Under the pieces are notes generated by a model that was not told the origin of the DNA, ran no database searches, and worked only from the letters and a program-made list of their open reading frames with translations. From Mimachlamys varia (lineage: Eukaryota; Mollusca; Bivalvia; Pectinida; Pectinidae), in contig OX392540.1 of NCBI GenBank assembly GCA_947623455.1, forward strand, positions 29,568,410 through 29,632,409: a stretch of 64,000 bases of DNA, in the 5' to 3' direction. The position numbers and the translations under genes are program-made. This document shows, in pieces, positions 33,665-45,289 of this stretch (its first letter is position 1; every line of letters begins with the position of its first letter).

Positions 33665-34309
33665 GATGTGCTCGCGGCCAATGCATTGTCTCCATTTTTT
33701 CATAGCATGCACAGGGACAAGATAATTTGTTACAGCTAAAATGTTCAACCCCAATTTGTCAATTTGCTGTTAACATCAGAGTAAAGGTCCAAAACAAGTC
33801 ATGTAGCTTTACAAATGTAACGCAATCTTGGGTCCAGGCCCTGGGGTATATTCTACATTATGGCGGAATCGCTGTACCATTGTTTCGTTCCTTTCAAACT
33901 GTCCAGTCGGAATACTGTATACCTAGATAGGTTATGGGGGCATATATTCGGCGTCTTATTTATTCATTTCTTTATTCCTCGAAAATTGGCAAATATTCGG
34001 TGTCATATTAGTAATTGTTTCAGTTAATACGTCCAAATATGTAGAGTGTATTAAAAACACCCAGATATTTAAGGCCTGTTTAATTAGTAGTTTTTTAATA
34101 CTGCACCGGTGTAATCAATCATTGAAATCTTATAATCTGACTTCATTTCCTTCGAATTGAGATAATATTCTTCGTTCCGTCCAAAAATGTCAATATACAT
34201 AATCTCGATATATCTGAGACATGTACCAGAGTCTCTAACACTGGTACTCATCCCTGTTTGACGCTTAGTACGTTAAAGGAACGAATCTCATATACCTGTC
34301 TATACTTTT

Positions 34310-37300
34310 GCCGCACATCTTTTCTCCAAAGGAATGCCTCATCTGTCGTATTTGTTGTTGACGGAATACCTCACCTGTCATATTTGTTCTTGACTGAATA
34401 TTTCACCTGTCGTATTTGTTCTTGACGGAATACCTCACCTGTCATATTTGTTCTTGACGGAATACCTCACCTGTCATATTTGTTCTTGACGAATACCTCA
34501 CCTGTCATATTTGTTCTTGACGGAATACCTCACCTGTCATATTTGTTCTTGACGGAATACCACACCTGTCGTATTTGTTCTTGATGGAATACCTCACCTG
34601 TCATATTTGTTCTTGACTGAATATTTCACCTGTCGTATTTGTTCTTAACGGAATACCTCACCTGTCATATTTGTTCTTGACGGAATACCTCACCTGTCAT
34701 ATTTGTTCTTGACGAATACCTCACCTGTCGTATTTGTTCTTGATGGAATACCTCACCTGTCGTATTTGTTCTAGACGGAATACCTCACCTGTCGTATTTG
34801 TTCTTGACGGAATACCTCACCTGTCGTATTTGTTCTTGACGGAATACCTCACCTGTCGTACTTGTTCTTGACGGAATACCTCACCTGTCGTATTTGTTCT
34901 TGACGGAATACCTCACCTGTCGTATTTGTTCTTGATGGAATACCTCACCTGTCGTATTTGTTCTAGACGGAATACCTCACCTGTCGTATTTGTTCTTGAC
35001 GGAATACCTCACCTGTCGTATTTGTTCTTGACGGAATACCTCACCTGTCGTACTTGTTCTTGACGGAATACCTCACCTGTCATATTTGTTCTTGACGGAA
35101 TACCTCACCTGTCGTATTTGTTCTTGACGGAATACCTCACCTGTCGTATTTGTTCTTGACGGAATACCACACCTGTCGTATTTGTTCTTGACGGAATACC
35201 TCACCTGTCGTATTTGTTCTTGACGGAATACCACACCTGTCGTATTTGTTCTTTACGGAATACCTTACCTGTCGTATTTGTTCTTGACGGAATACTTTAC
35301 CTGTCATATTTGTTCTTGACGGAATACCTTACCTGTCGTACTTGTTCTTGACGGAATACCTCACTTGTCGTATTTGTTCTTGACGGAATACCTCACCTGT
35401 CATATTTGTTCTTGACGGAATACCTCACCTGTCGTATTTGTTCTTGACGGAATACATCACCTGTCGTACTTGTTCTTGACGGAATACCTCACCTGTCGTA
35501 CTTGTTCTTGACGGAATACCACACCTATCGTATTTGTTCTTGACGGAATACCTCACCTGTTATATTTGTTCTTGGTGGAATACCTCACCTGTCATATTTG
35601 TTCTTGACGGAATACCTCACCTGTCATAATTGTTCTTGATGGAATACCTCACCTGTCATGTTTGTTCTTGGTGGAATACCTCACCTGTCATGTTTGTTCT
35701 TGACGGAATACCTCACTTGCCGTACTTGTTCTTGACGGAATACTTCACCTGTCATATTTGTTCTTGACGGAATTCCACACCTGTCGTATTTGTTCTTGAC
35801 GGAATACCTCACCTGTCATATTTGTTCTTAACGGAATACCACACCTGTCGTATTTGTTCTTGATGGAATACCTCACCTGTCATATTTGTTCTTGGCGGAA
35901 TACCTCACCTGTCATACTTTATCTTGCTTGAATATTTCACCTGTCGTATTTGTTCTTGATGGAATACCTCACCTGTCATATTTGTTCTTAACGGAATACC
36001 ACACCTATCGTATTTGTTGTTGAAGGAATACCTCACCTGTCGTATTTGTTCTTGACGGAATACCTCACCTGTCATATTTGTTCTTAACGGAATACCACAC
36101 CTGTTGTACTTGTTGTTGAAGGAATACCTCACCTGTCGTATTTGTTCTTGATGGAATACCTCACCTGTCGTACTTGTTGTTGAAGGAATACCTCACCTGT
36201 CGTATTTGTTCTTAAAGGAATACCTCACCTGTCGTATTTGTTCTTGACGGAATACCTCACCTGTCATATTTGTTCTTGACGGAATACCTCACCTGTCATA
36301 TTTGTTCTTGATGGAATACCTCACCTGTCATATTTGTTCTTGATGGAAAACCTCACCTGTCGTACTTGTTCTTGAAGGAATTCCTCACCTGTCGTATTTG
36401 TTCTTAACGGAATACCTCACCTGTCGTATTTGTTCTTGATGGAATACCTCACCTGTCATATTTGTTCTTAACGGAATACCACACCTGTCGTACTTGTTGT
36501 TGGAGGAATACCTCACCTGTCGTATTTGTTCTTGACGGAATACCTCACCTGTCGTACTTGTTGTTGAAGGAATTCCTCACCTGTCATATTTGTTCTTAAA
36601 GGAATACCTCACCTGTCGTATTTGTTCTTTACGAAATACCTCACCTGTCGTACTTGTTCTTGACGGAATACCTCACCTGTCATATTTGTTCTTGATGGAA
36701 TACCTCACCTGTCATATTTGTTCTTGATGGAATACCTCACCTGTCGTACTTGTTCTTGAAGGAATTCCTCACCTGTCGTATTTGTTCTTGGCGGAATACC
36801 TCACCTGTCATATTTGTTCTTGGTGGAATACCTCACCTGTCGTACTTGTTCTTGGTGAAATACCTCACCTGTCGTACTGGTTCTCGACGGAATACCTCAC
36901 CTGTCGTACTTGTTCTTGTTGGAATACCTAACCTGTCGTTTTGTTCTTGAAGGAATACCACACCTGTCGTATTTGTTTTTTACGGAATACCTCACCTGTC
37001 GTACTTGGTCTTGACGGAATACCACACCTGTCGTATTTGTTCTTAACGGAATACCTCACCTGTCGTATTTGTTCTTTACGGAATACCTCACCTGTCGCAT
37101 TTGTTCTTGACGGAATACCTTGCCTGTCGTACTTGTTCTTATCGGAATACCTCACCTGTCATAATTGTTCTTGACGGAATACCTCACCTGTCGTATTTGT
37201 TCTTGACGGAATACCTCACCTGTCGTATTTGTTCTTAACGGAATACCTCACCTGTCGTATTTGTTCTTGACGGAATACCTCACCTGTCGTATTTGTTCTA

Positions 37301-39008
37301 GACGGAATACCTCACCTGTCGTGTTTGTTCTTGATGGGTACCTCACCTGTCGTGTTTGTTCTTGATGGAATACCTCACCTGTCGTATTTGTTCTTGACAG
37401 AATACCTCACCTGTCGTATTTGTTCTTGATGGAATACCACACTTGTCGTACTTGTTCTTGAAGGAATACCTCACCTGTCATATTTGTTCTTGGTGGAATA
37501 CCTCACCTGTCATATTTGTTCTTAACGGAATACCACACCTGTCGTATTTGTTGTTGAAGGAATACCTCACCTGTCGTATTTGTTCTTAACGGAATACCTC
37601 ACCTGTCGTATTTGTTCTTGATGGAATACCTCACCTGTCATATTTGTTCTTAACGGAATACCACACCTGTCGTACTTGTTGTTGAAGGAATACCTCACCT
37701 GTCGTATTTGTTCTTGATGGAATACCTCACCTGTCGTATTTGTTCTTAAAGGAATACCTCACCTGTCGTATTTGTTCTTTACGAAATACCTCACCTGTCA
37801 TATTTGTTCTTGACGGAATACCTCACCTGTCATATTTGTTCTTGATGGAATACCTCACCTGTCATATTTGTTCTTGATGGAATACCTCACCTGTCGTACT
37901 TGTTCTTGAAGGAATTCCTCACCTGTCGTATTTGTTCTTGGCGGAATACTTCCCCTGTCATATTTGTTCTTGGTGGAATACCTCACCTGTCGTACTTGTT
38001 CTTGGTGAAATACCTCACCTGTCGTACTGGTTCTTGACGGAATACCTCACCTGTCGTACTTGTTCTTGTTGGAATACCTAACCTGTCGTTTTGTTCTTGA
38101 AGGAATACCACACCTGTCGTATTTGTTTGTTACGGAATACCTCACCTGTCGTACTTGGTCTTGACGGAATACCTCACCTGTCGTATTTATTCTTAACGGA
38201 ATACCTCACCTGTCGTATTTGTTCTTTACGGAATACCTCACCTGTCGCATTTGTTCTTGACGGAATACCTTGCCTATCGTACTTGTTCTTATCGGAATAC
38301 CTCACCTGTCATAATTGTTCTTGACGGAATACCTCACCTGTCGTATTTGTTCTTGATGGAATACCTCACCTGTCGTATTTGTTCTTGACGGAATACCTCA
38401 CCTGTCGTATTTGTTCTTGATGGAATACCTCACCTGTCGTATTTGTTCTTGACGGAATACCTCACCTGTCGTATTTGTTCTTGACGGAATACCTCACCTG
38501 TCGTATTTTTTCTTGACGGAATACCTCACCTGTCGTATTTGTTCTTGACGGAATACCTCACCTGTCGTATTTGTTCTTGACGGAATACCTCACCTGTCGT
38601 ATTTGTTCTTGACGGAATACCTCACCTGTCGTATTTGTTCTTGACGGAATACCTCACCTGTCGTATTTATTCTTGGCGGAATACCTCACCTGTCGTATTT
38701 GTTCTTGACGGAATACCTCACATGTCGTATTTTTTCTTGACGGAATACCTCACCTGTCGTATTTGTTCTTGACGGAATACCTCACCTGTCATACTTGTTC
38801 TTGACGGAATACCTCACCTGTCGTATTTGTTCTTGACGGAATACCTCACCTGTCGTACTTGTTCTTGACGGAATACCACACCTGTCGTATTTATTCTTTA
38901 CGGAATACCTCACCTGTCGTATTTGTTCTTTACGGAATACCTCACCTGTCGTATTTGTTCTTTACGGAATACCTCACCTGTCGTACTTGTTCTTGACGGA
39001 ATACCTCA
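34310..39008 (+). repeat. 32-bp satellite-like array (~147 copies)
   Basis: 4.7 kb of a 32-bp unit, GAATACCTCACCTGTCGTAT followed by TTGTTCTTGACG, with many point variants and almost no length variation. A ~1150-bp higher-order duplication is visible (36750-37174 matches 37900-38324). It lies about 1.2 kb upstream of the ABHD13 start. There are no spacers, so it is not a CRISPR array. Confidence 0.95.
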
Positions 39009-39480
39009 CTTTATTTAGTTTGTCATCAATAGCAATGTGTGTTATAGAACTGTAACAACCTTTGCTAAAACATCCATTGCTTATATAACCAGGTTAACGC
39101 CGTGTACATTTAGTTATGGTGGCTGATTCGGGAAATCGTAATATCGCTTCGTTTTATACAATGCGATATAACGATATTACGAAACGAAAAATCGTATCGT
39201 AACATCGTTGTATCGTATCGTAATATCGTTATTTAAGGAATAAAATTTATTTTTTCAACATTCATGAGGTCATAACAACATTGGCTTCTGGACATATTCC
39301 ATGAATCGCGTTACCTATTGCTATTGATGACAAACTAAATAAAGCCCGATAGGGCTTTATGAAAGTTTGTCAGCAATAATAATGTGTGTTATAGGACTGT
39401 AACAATATTTGCTAAAATGTTCATTACTTATATTACATTTTGATAGAATTATTGTGCTTTATTTAGTTTCCTCGGACCGA
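39009..39480. repeat. Inverted and direct copies of a TTTATTTAGTTTGTCATCAA segment
   Basis: The segment at 39009-39084 recurs inverted near 39318-39345 and direct at 39361-39436. AAAGCCCGATAGGGCTTT is the centre of one hairpin. 39137-39235 holds repeated TATCGTAATATCG and its complement. Probably nested decayed foldback elements. Confidence 0.55.
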
Positions 39481-39596
39481 TTTTGAACAGCAAATCAAGT
39501 GTAGACAATCATGAAATTGATGACGGGTGTTATAGGCGTATGGCAGCAACTGCCTCTTAGCATTGTGTCAATGGAAAATTGCAGAGCAAATGAAAA

Positions 39597-40349
39597 TATA
39601 TACATAATTATATTGACACCTCTTCCTTCTTGTGTTTAGTAATCTTTGACTGCGAATATAAATAAGCATATATACGCAATGAAAAAAGGCTCGGCGGATT
39701 GATATTTGTTCAAATATGGCGTCGTTCACGCTTCAGAACAATGACTATAAAATTTACTGACGATCATTGTTTGGTTCCTTCATCAAGATTTTGAAACATG
39801 GAACCCATACGGAATACCTTTCTTCTGATTATACTATAAATGGTTTCTGGCACTCCAAATTCTTCGACGGTAACGGAAACATGGCGGCGCCCTGCAGTCG
39901 TGACGTCCGACGTCGGACCGTATCACAACCAGATCACTGTGTCAATGTGTGAACATAAAGAAACACATTCGAAATGCTTGTAATATCATTTAATACCAAA
40001 TTTAGATATGATGTAATGAAGAAGAGAAGTGTTGTTCATTGTGTATTTTTTCAACCTACCAATATATCGATCAAGATTCAATGGCACTATATCATCTTAG
40101 CAACCACAGCCATCGTAGTTACCATCGTAGCAACCTGCTTCAAATGTTTTCTCTTCGTATAATACTTAAACACAAATAATGATGTAAATATAAGAATTGT
40201 ACCTCATTTTGACAGCGTATACGGTAGTATACCCGCAGTTGGCTACGAACATATTCAATATGGAGCGCTAACGCGCCCCTAGAATATGTTCGTTGCCAAC
40301 TGCGGGCATACTACCGGTATACGCTGTCAAAATCAGGTACAATCCTTAT
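39597..40349 (+). mobile_element. Foldback-ended MITE, copy 2
   Basis: Same family as 16382-17117, ending in a 160-bp hairpin (40190-40349) with GCGTATACGGTAGTATACCC and its complement. The shared inside includes GGCGGATTGATATTTGTTCA and AAATATGGCGTCGTTCACGC. Confidence 0.8.
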
Positions 40350-40882
40350 GGGGTTAGATCAATTTTCTATAAAAAAATGTCCCCCTCCTTCCCCCCTCAC
40401 CTCAAAGGTCATACAATGAAGGCCTTATCACGCTATCAACGTCCCCTTATACAATGTAGCTTACCGATCTAGAGAGATAACTCTAGACCTGCACCCGGAT
40501 TGGAGCGAGTGTTGACCGTAAATCTCCGATACATAACACGCTCTAATACGTGGACTACAATAGTCGCTGCACAAGTGTACACAAAGTGTACCTTATATGA
40601 CCCGTAGACATTCTACTGTCACCAGTACGGCCAGCACACACACTTAGTGTCAGCTCCACTGCAGGTATGTCTTCTTGTTGATTATATACATATGTATATG
40701 TGTATTACACATTATCTTACTCTTTGTATCTTTACTGTATACGTAGCAAGCGATGTTGTTGTGTTAACAAACTTTCAACCATATCATCATGTAGGTAAAT
40801 TGTAGTTACCAGCATGTACAGTGAAAATGTGCATTATGACCTTCAAGTTCTCTCCCTTTGTCCAATCGACATGGCGGGGTAA
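40350..40882. other. Unassigned spacer with a possible non-coding exon
   Basis: CTGCAG|GTATGT at 40660-40670 could be a splice donor after a leader exon (AGCACACACACTTAGTGTCAG upstream region), but nothing links it to a gene. Otherwise nothing is recognised. Confidence 0.25.
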
Positions 40883-42677
40883 CAGGGGCGTAGCTGCCAT
40901 GTAAGCACATAAGCCCGTGCTTGCACATCATTTTCCAAAGTATGTGTATTTAAGTCGAGAAATTTCATAATTCAACTTATATTCTTAAAAGTCCACTGCT
41001 ATTGTTACTCCCTTTTTCGACTCGTCTTATTAACATATTAAACTGCAGACAATTTGTTAGTTTCATTCCGCATGCAATAGCATATAGGATTACAATGCAC
41101 ATACATATTAAATCATATATAATTGTGCAAGATGTCGGAGACCGCAGCCAAAACAATTCAAATAATATTTATAATACAGCTCTGTACGACAATATAAGTA
41201 ATGGCTTCAACGTGAGAAAATTCGTATACAAATGAATACCGAACACCATCCAAACATAAGCATCAGTTTGAAAATACCTTCACTTAGGCCGACTTGTCAT
41301 ATTAGGTTTTAGTGATAGATATCAGCTGATGATGAACAAACTTATGGCACAGGAGAGGTGCAGGTTGAAGAAGACTATGGGCAAGTTTTATAGTCGCCAT
41401 CTTTGTTTTATGGGACATTTTCTGTATCTTTAAGTGATATGAAGATGGGCGTTTTTGAGTATGCTCATTAGTGTTCTCCCTTGTTTTTATTGACATTGAG
41501 GACTCGTTCTCATTTTGAGAAGCTGATGTTTACTTCGGTGTGACCAATATTTACATGGCAGTTGTCGTCGATGAAGTAGAAGACGCTTACTCTTCCGGAA
41601 CACCTGGGCCCGTATTCATGAAACCGATCTCATGCTCAAGCATGGATTTCGTGCTCAAGCCTTATTTCTTGTTTTGTCTATAAATTATTTAAAAATATAA
41701 CTTTGTCAAAGTTATGGTAAAAAGTTGAAGAGACATGAAGTCGAAAGCTGTTTTCAACGTCTACAATGACTTTTTGACTGTTCGACATTATTTAGGCGAG
41801 TTTCAAGAAAGCAGGCTTGAGCACAGAATCCATGCTTGAGCATGAGAACGGTTTCATGAATACGGGCCCTGGTCTTATTATCTTGTACGTTTACAGGAGT
41901 CTCCATGCACATCTTTCCTTTTTTCATGTTTTGCCTCTAGTTTAATCGATTTAAAGTTCGGATTATGGTTTTGTTGACGCTTTGGTACTCTCTGTTTTTT
42001 TTTAGTAAATCTGTATTCGATTTAATATAAAAAACGACCCTTTTATCATTCTAAGAGTAATAAAAGAAGGGACAAGTTTTACTACATTTCGGTTCAAACA
42101 AAATGTCAGCAAATACAATTATTAATGAGCCCGGCCAAAATTTCTTAAGTTAAATATTTCCATAGGAAAGCATTAGAGAAATTAAGGAAAATTCCTTTAA
42201 CCTAAGATCTTCCCGTTAATTCTTTATTGCTTTTCTATAGAGATTTTAAAGTTAAGGAACTTTCGTTAAACTAGGCCTGTTCGAATTATACAAAATTATG
42301 CTTAAGAACACAAGTATGAGTTTTTACTTCCTGAGTCCTGCACAGAACATATATACTTATTAACAGAGACGTATGTATATCAAAGATGGTTTTACATGTA
42401 AATGTCTTTGGTTTTACTTACTGACGAGTTAATGACATAAGAAAGGTATGGATAATGATTTTGTTTCCATACATCATGGAAATAAAACATTTCGTATTCC
42501 ATTTTCGGATTAATAATTTGTATAATGATAGGCCAGACAATGATGATTTAAACAAGTCCAAAACAATGGCACCATTTGAAGCCCAAATGTGAATCCCCCT
42601 CCCCCCGAAGTACCCCCTTCCCAAAATTGAAAACGTTGCGGGGCTTGCACATCAAAATACCTCCAGCTACGCCCCTG
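40883..42677. mobile_element. hAT-like non-autonomous transposon with nested insertions
   Basis: 1795 bp with perfect 14-bp terminal inverted repeats CAGGGGCGTAGCTG / CAGCTACGCCCCTG, flanked by GGGTAA on both sides (part of what would be an 8-bp hAT duplication). No transposase frame. It contains a copy of a dispersed repeat (about 41540-42020), which itself contains a MITE (41606-41869): three nested layers. Confidence 0.75.
41606..41869. mobile_element. MITE with GGGCCCGTATTCATGAAACC ends
   Basis: About 264 bp. The 21-base ends are perfect inverted copies, and similarity continues through CATGCTCAAGCATGGATT. CCTGG flanks both sides if the element starts at GCCCG. The host sequence without this insert is present on the minus strand at about 60120-60030, which defines the empty site. 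Confidence 0.85.
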
Positions 42678-43014
42678 GGGTAAATATACACATAGCCCAA
42701 GTTTCCTCAGTTCCTAACACCAGACTTAGACATTTTGTCAGATAGATCACTGACACGTGTAGACAGGTGAATAACCATGTATATATACCCTAGCGAAACA
42801 TAAAAAATTGATAAAAAGAACATAAGCTTAAACTTTTCTTTTGTATGTTATCAATTTTTTAAAACTCTAATGAAAAAAATAGCCAAATTTCAGCTTGATA
42901 CGTCAAGCGGTTAAATTCCCAAAACTAGACCATCATAATTTGATAGGATTCAAGCGCCAGCCCGTCGTATCCAGTTCGCCATGCATTCGTATGCAGTGAT
43001 GTCTTTTAGGAACA

Positions 43015-44040
43015 AATGATGTATAGGCTAAGTTCGGTTGATACTATATGTATATATCTATTACTAAGTAAATCTGGTTGATACTAGATGTATTTATCTA
43101 TTACTAAGTAAACCTGGTTGATACTAGATGTATATATATACTACAGTTAAGTAATTCTGGTTGACTAGGTGTACACCTTTATTATGTTAAGACGGCTTGC
43201 AAATTATCGGTTTTTTTATTGCCGAGAAATTATATTACAAAAGGTTTTAGCTATTAAAACGTTCTGGTAAAATTGAGGTTTATCTCCTTGGTAGGTTAAG
43301 TAAATCCGGTTGATACTGAATGTACATATTAACTATACTGTACTTTAATTTGGTTAATAAGCCGGTTGATACTATACGTACCTATATTAAAAGTTGATTA
43401 TGACGAGGTCCCCTTAGCATAACTTTACCTTTATCTTGTTTAAGTATATGTCTTGCAGTTTAGCCGTTTTACTTTTTATTGCCGAGAATTTATGCAGTAT
43501 AAGGTTTCATCTAATTAAAATTTTCTGATAAAATTTAAATTTATTTACTCTGTAGGTTAAGTAAATCCGATTGATAATAAATGTACACTAAAGACTTAGG
43601 TTAACTAATCCGGTTGATACTATAGAAAACGTACCTACTTAAGTATTTCGACGAGGTCATCTTGACATATCTTTACCTTTATATATAAACTTTATTTATT
43701 TTACAACAATTATGAAACAAGTTATACAACTTACATTAATCACTCTTGTTGGCCCGGATGTTAGCGTGGAGGGGTCTTATTGTGGGAGGAAACAGGAATA
43801 CCCGGAGAAAAACCCAAGTGGTCGGGCAGGTGACCCCATACCCTTTCACGTCCGTTTGGGGAATCGAACCCCGGCCGTCTTGGTGAAAGGCAAGTGCGCT
43901 GTGCGCTATCCACTGCACCGCCCCCACCTTTATCGTGCTAAGGCGTGTAGTTCAGCCATTTTTATTGCCGAGAATTTATGGTACAGAAGGATTTTACATA
44001 CATAAAACTTCCTGTTAAAATTGAAGTTTATTTACAAAGT
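43015..44040. repeat. Degenerate tandem repeat (~50-bp and ~250-bp periods)
   Basis: AAGTAAATCTGGTTGATACT recurs near 43067, 43108 and 43304 and more loosely at 43560. A longer block with TATTGCCGAGAATTTATG appears at about 43218, 43478 and 43960. The third long copy is split by the SINE at 43683-43925. Confidence 0.65.
43683..43925 (-). mobile_element. tRNA-derived SINE, copy 1
   Basis: On the minus strand it opens with a tRNA-like head: A-box region TGCAGTGGATAGCGC and a perfect B box GGTTCGATTCC. Then come a conserved centre with GGTTTTTCTCCGGGTATTCC and CCTCCCAC, and a tail ending in AAATAAATAAAG. ACCTTTAT flanks both sides (43675-43682 and 43926-43933), an 8-bp target duplication. Confidence 0.9.
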
Positions 44041-44348
44041 GTTAAATCAAATGCTCCTTATTTATGAGTTTCTGATAAACGATACAGCTATGCTCGAACT
44101 TAATACCAATATACCAGTGACTGTCTTATTCCTGAGTCATCTGGGGTCTCGGGCCCATTCACCGAGACATTTATTCTATTAAATTTAGGCTTAGAATTTT
44201 GCTTTGATTAAGGAGCCTTGGTGTAAGAGACATTTTTTTATGGATTTTAATAAAAACGGATCATAACAATCTAACGAACACAGATTTGAATTATCTCCGG
44301 TCACCTGGCCGTGGGTGACTTGTAATCGACATGTCGATAATATAACCA

Positions 44349-44840
44349 CAGGGACCTGGACATTTGTCATAGATAGTTTTGAACCTAAACTAAGGTGTTT
44401 AGAGCAATTTTCAAAGCCTCCTCAAAGATTTAGGCTCCCTTAGTGTAAAAGTACTCTAAAACACCTTAGTAAAGGTCCAAAACTAGCAGTAACAAATTCC
44501 CATATATCTGTGAAACAAGCTGTAACAAATTCTCAGGTCCCTGTGAAACTAGCTGTAACAAATTCCCAGGTCCCTGTGAAACTAGCTGTAACAAATTCTC
44601 AGGTCCCTGTGAAACTAGCTGTAACAAATTCACATATATCTGTGAAACAAGCTGTAACAAATTCTCAGGTCCCTGTGAAACTAGCTGTAACAAATTCCCA
44701 GGTCCCTGTGAAACTAGCTGTAACAAATTCCCAGGTCCCTGTGAAACTAGCTGTAACAAATTCTCAGGTCCCTGTGAAACTAGCTGTAACAAATTAACAT
44801 ATATCTGTGAAACTAGCTGTAACAAATTCCCTGTGAAAAG
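44349..44840. mobile_element. CAGGGACCTG element, copy 2, with its right end amplified
   Basis: Left end CAGGGACCTGGACATTTGTC, then the same GATAGTTTTGAACCTAAACTAAGG seen at 33471. The right end exists as about ten tandem 33-bp copies (44500-44835; GCTGTAACAAATTCCCAGGT with CCCTGTGAAACTA), each equal to the last 33 bases of the single-copy element at 33632-33664. Confidence 0.8.
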
Positions 44841-45289
44841 TACAGAATGAAGAGGAGTGTTTGTAAATCTCTGTCAGACGACACTCCATAGAAAGCCAAT
44901 GAACGCAGCCCTTCCAACTTCCTTGTTACCGATGACGCACCTGTCATACGTTGTTTATATAATATTCTATCCAAGCCGCCAATATCAGCTTTGCACTTAA
45001 ACTTCAACAACTCGGGTACGTGTTTCTAGCCGATCTGTACGTTAGGGAGTGATATGCAGGATATTTCGGGGGTTTCTATCAAGACTTGATAAAAATCACA
45101 ACACCGCTGATGATATACGTTTATGTAGAATTTCCGAACATTGATCTAAACATTTTTGGTCGGCGTAACGCTTGAGGTTGATATTAAAATTGAATACTCT
45201 TGCGCAGGCAGAATCCATTTCTTCTGAATAAAGCACCTTTTGGGTGGTTGGCGGTATGTGACCATGGGGTGGCATTTTTATCGAAAATT

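Noticed and set aside
34310..39008. CRISPR-like regular 32-bp repeats
   Set aside because: No unique spacers between repeats, and the setting is a eukaryotic genome.
43860..43925. tRNA gene on the minus strand
   Set aside because: It has A- and B-box sequences but no good acceptor or anticodon stem, and it is the head of a SINE found three times here.
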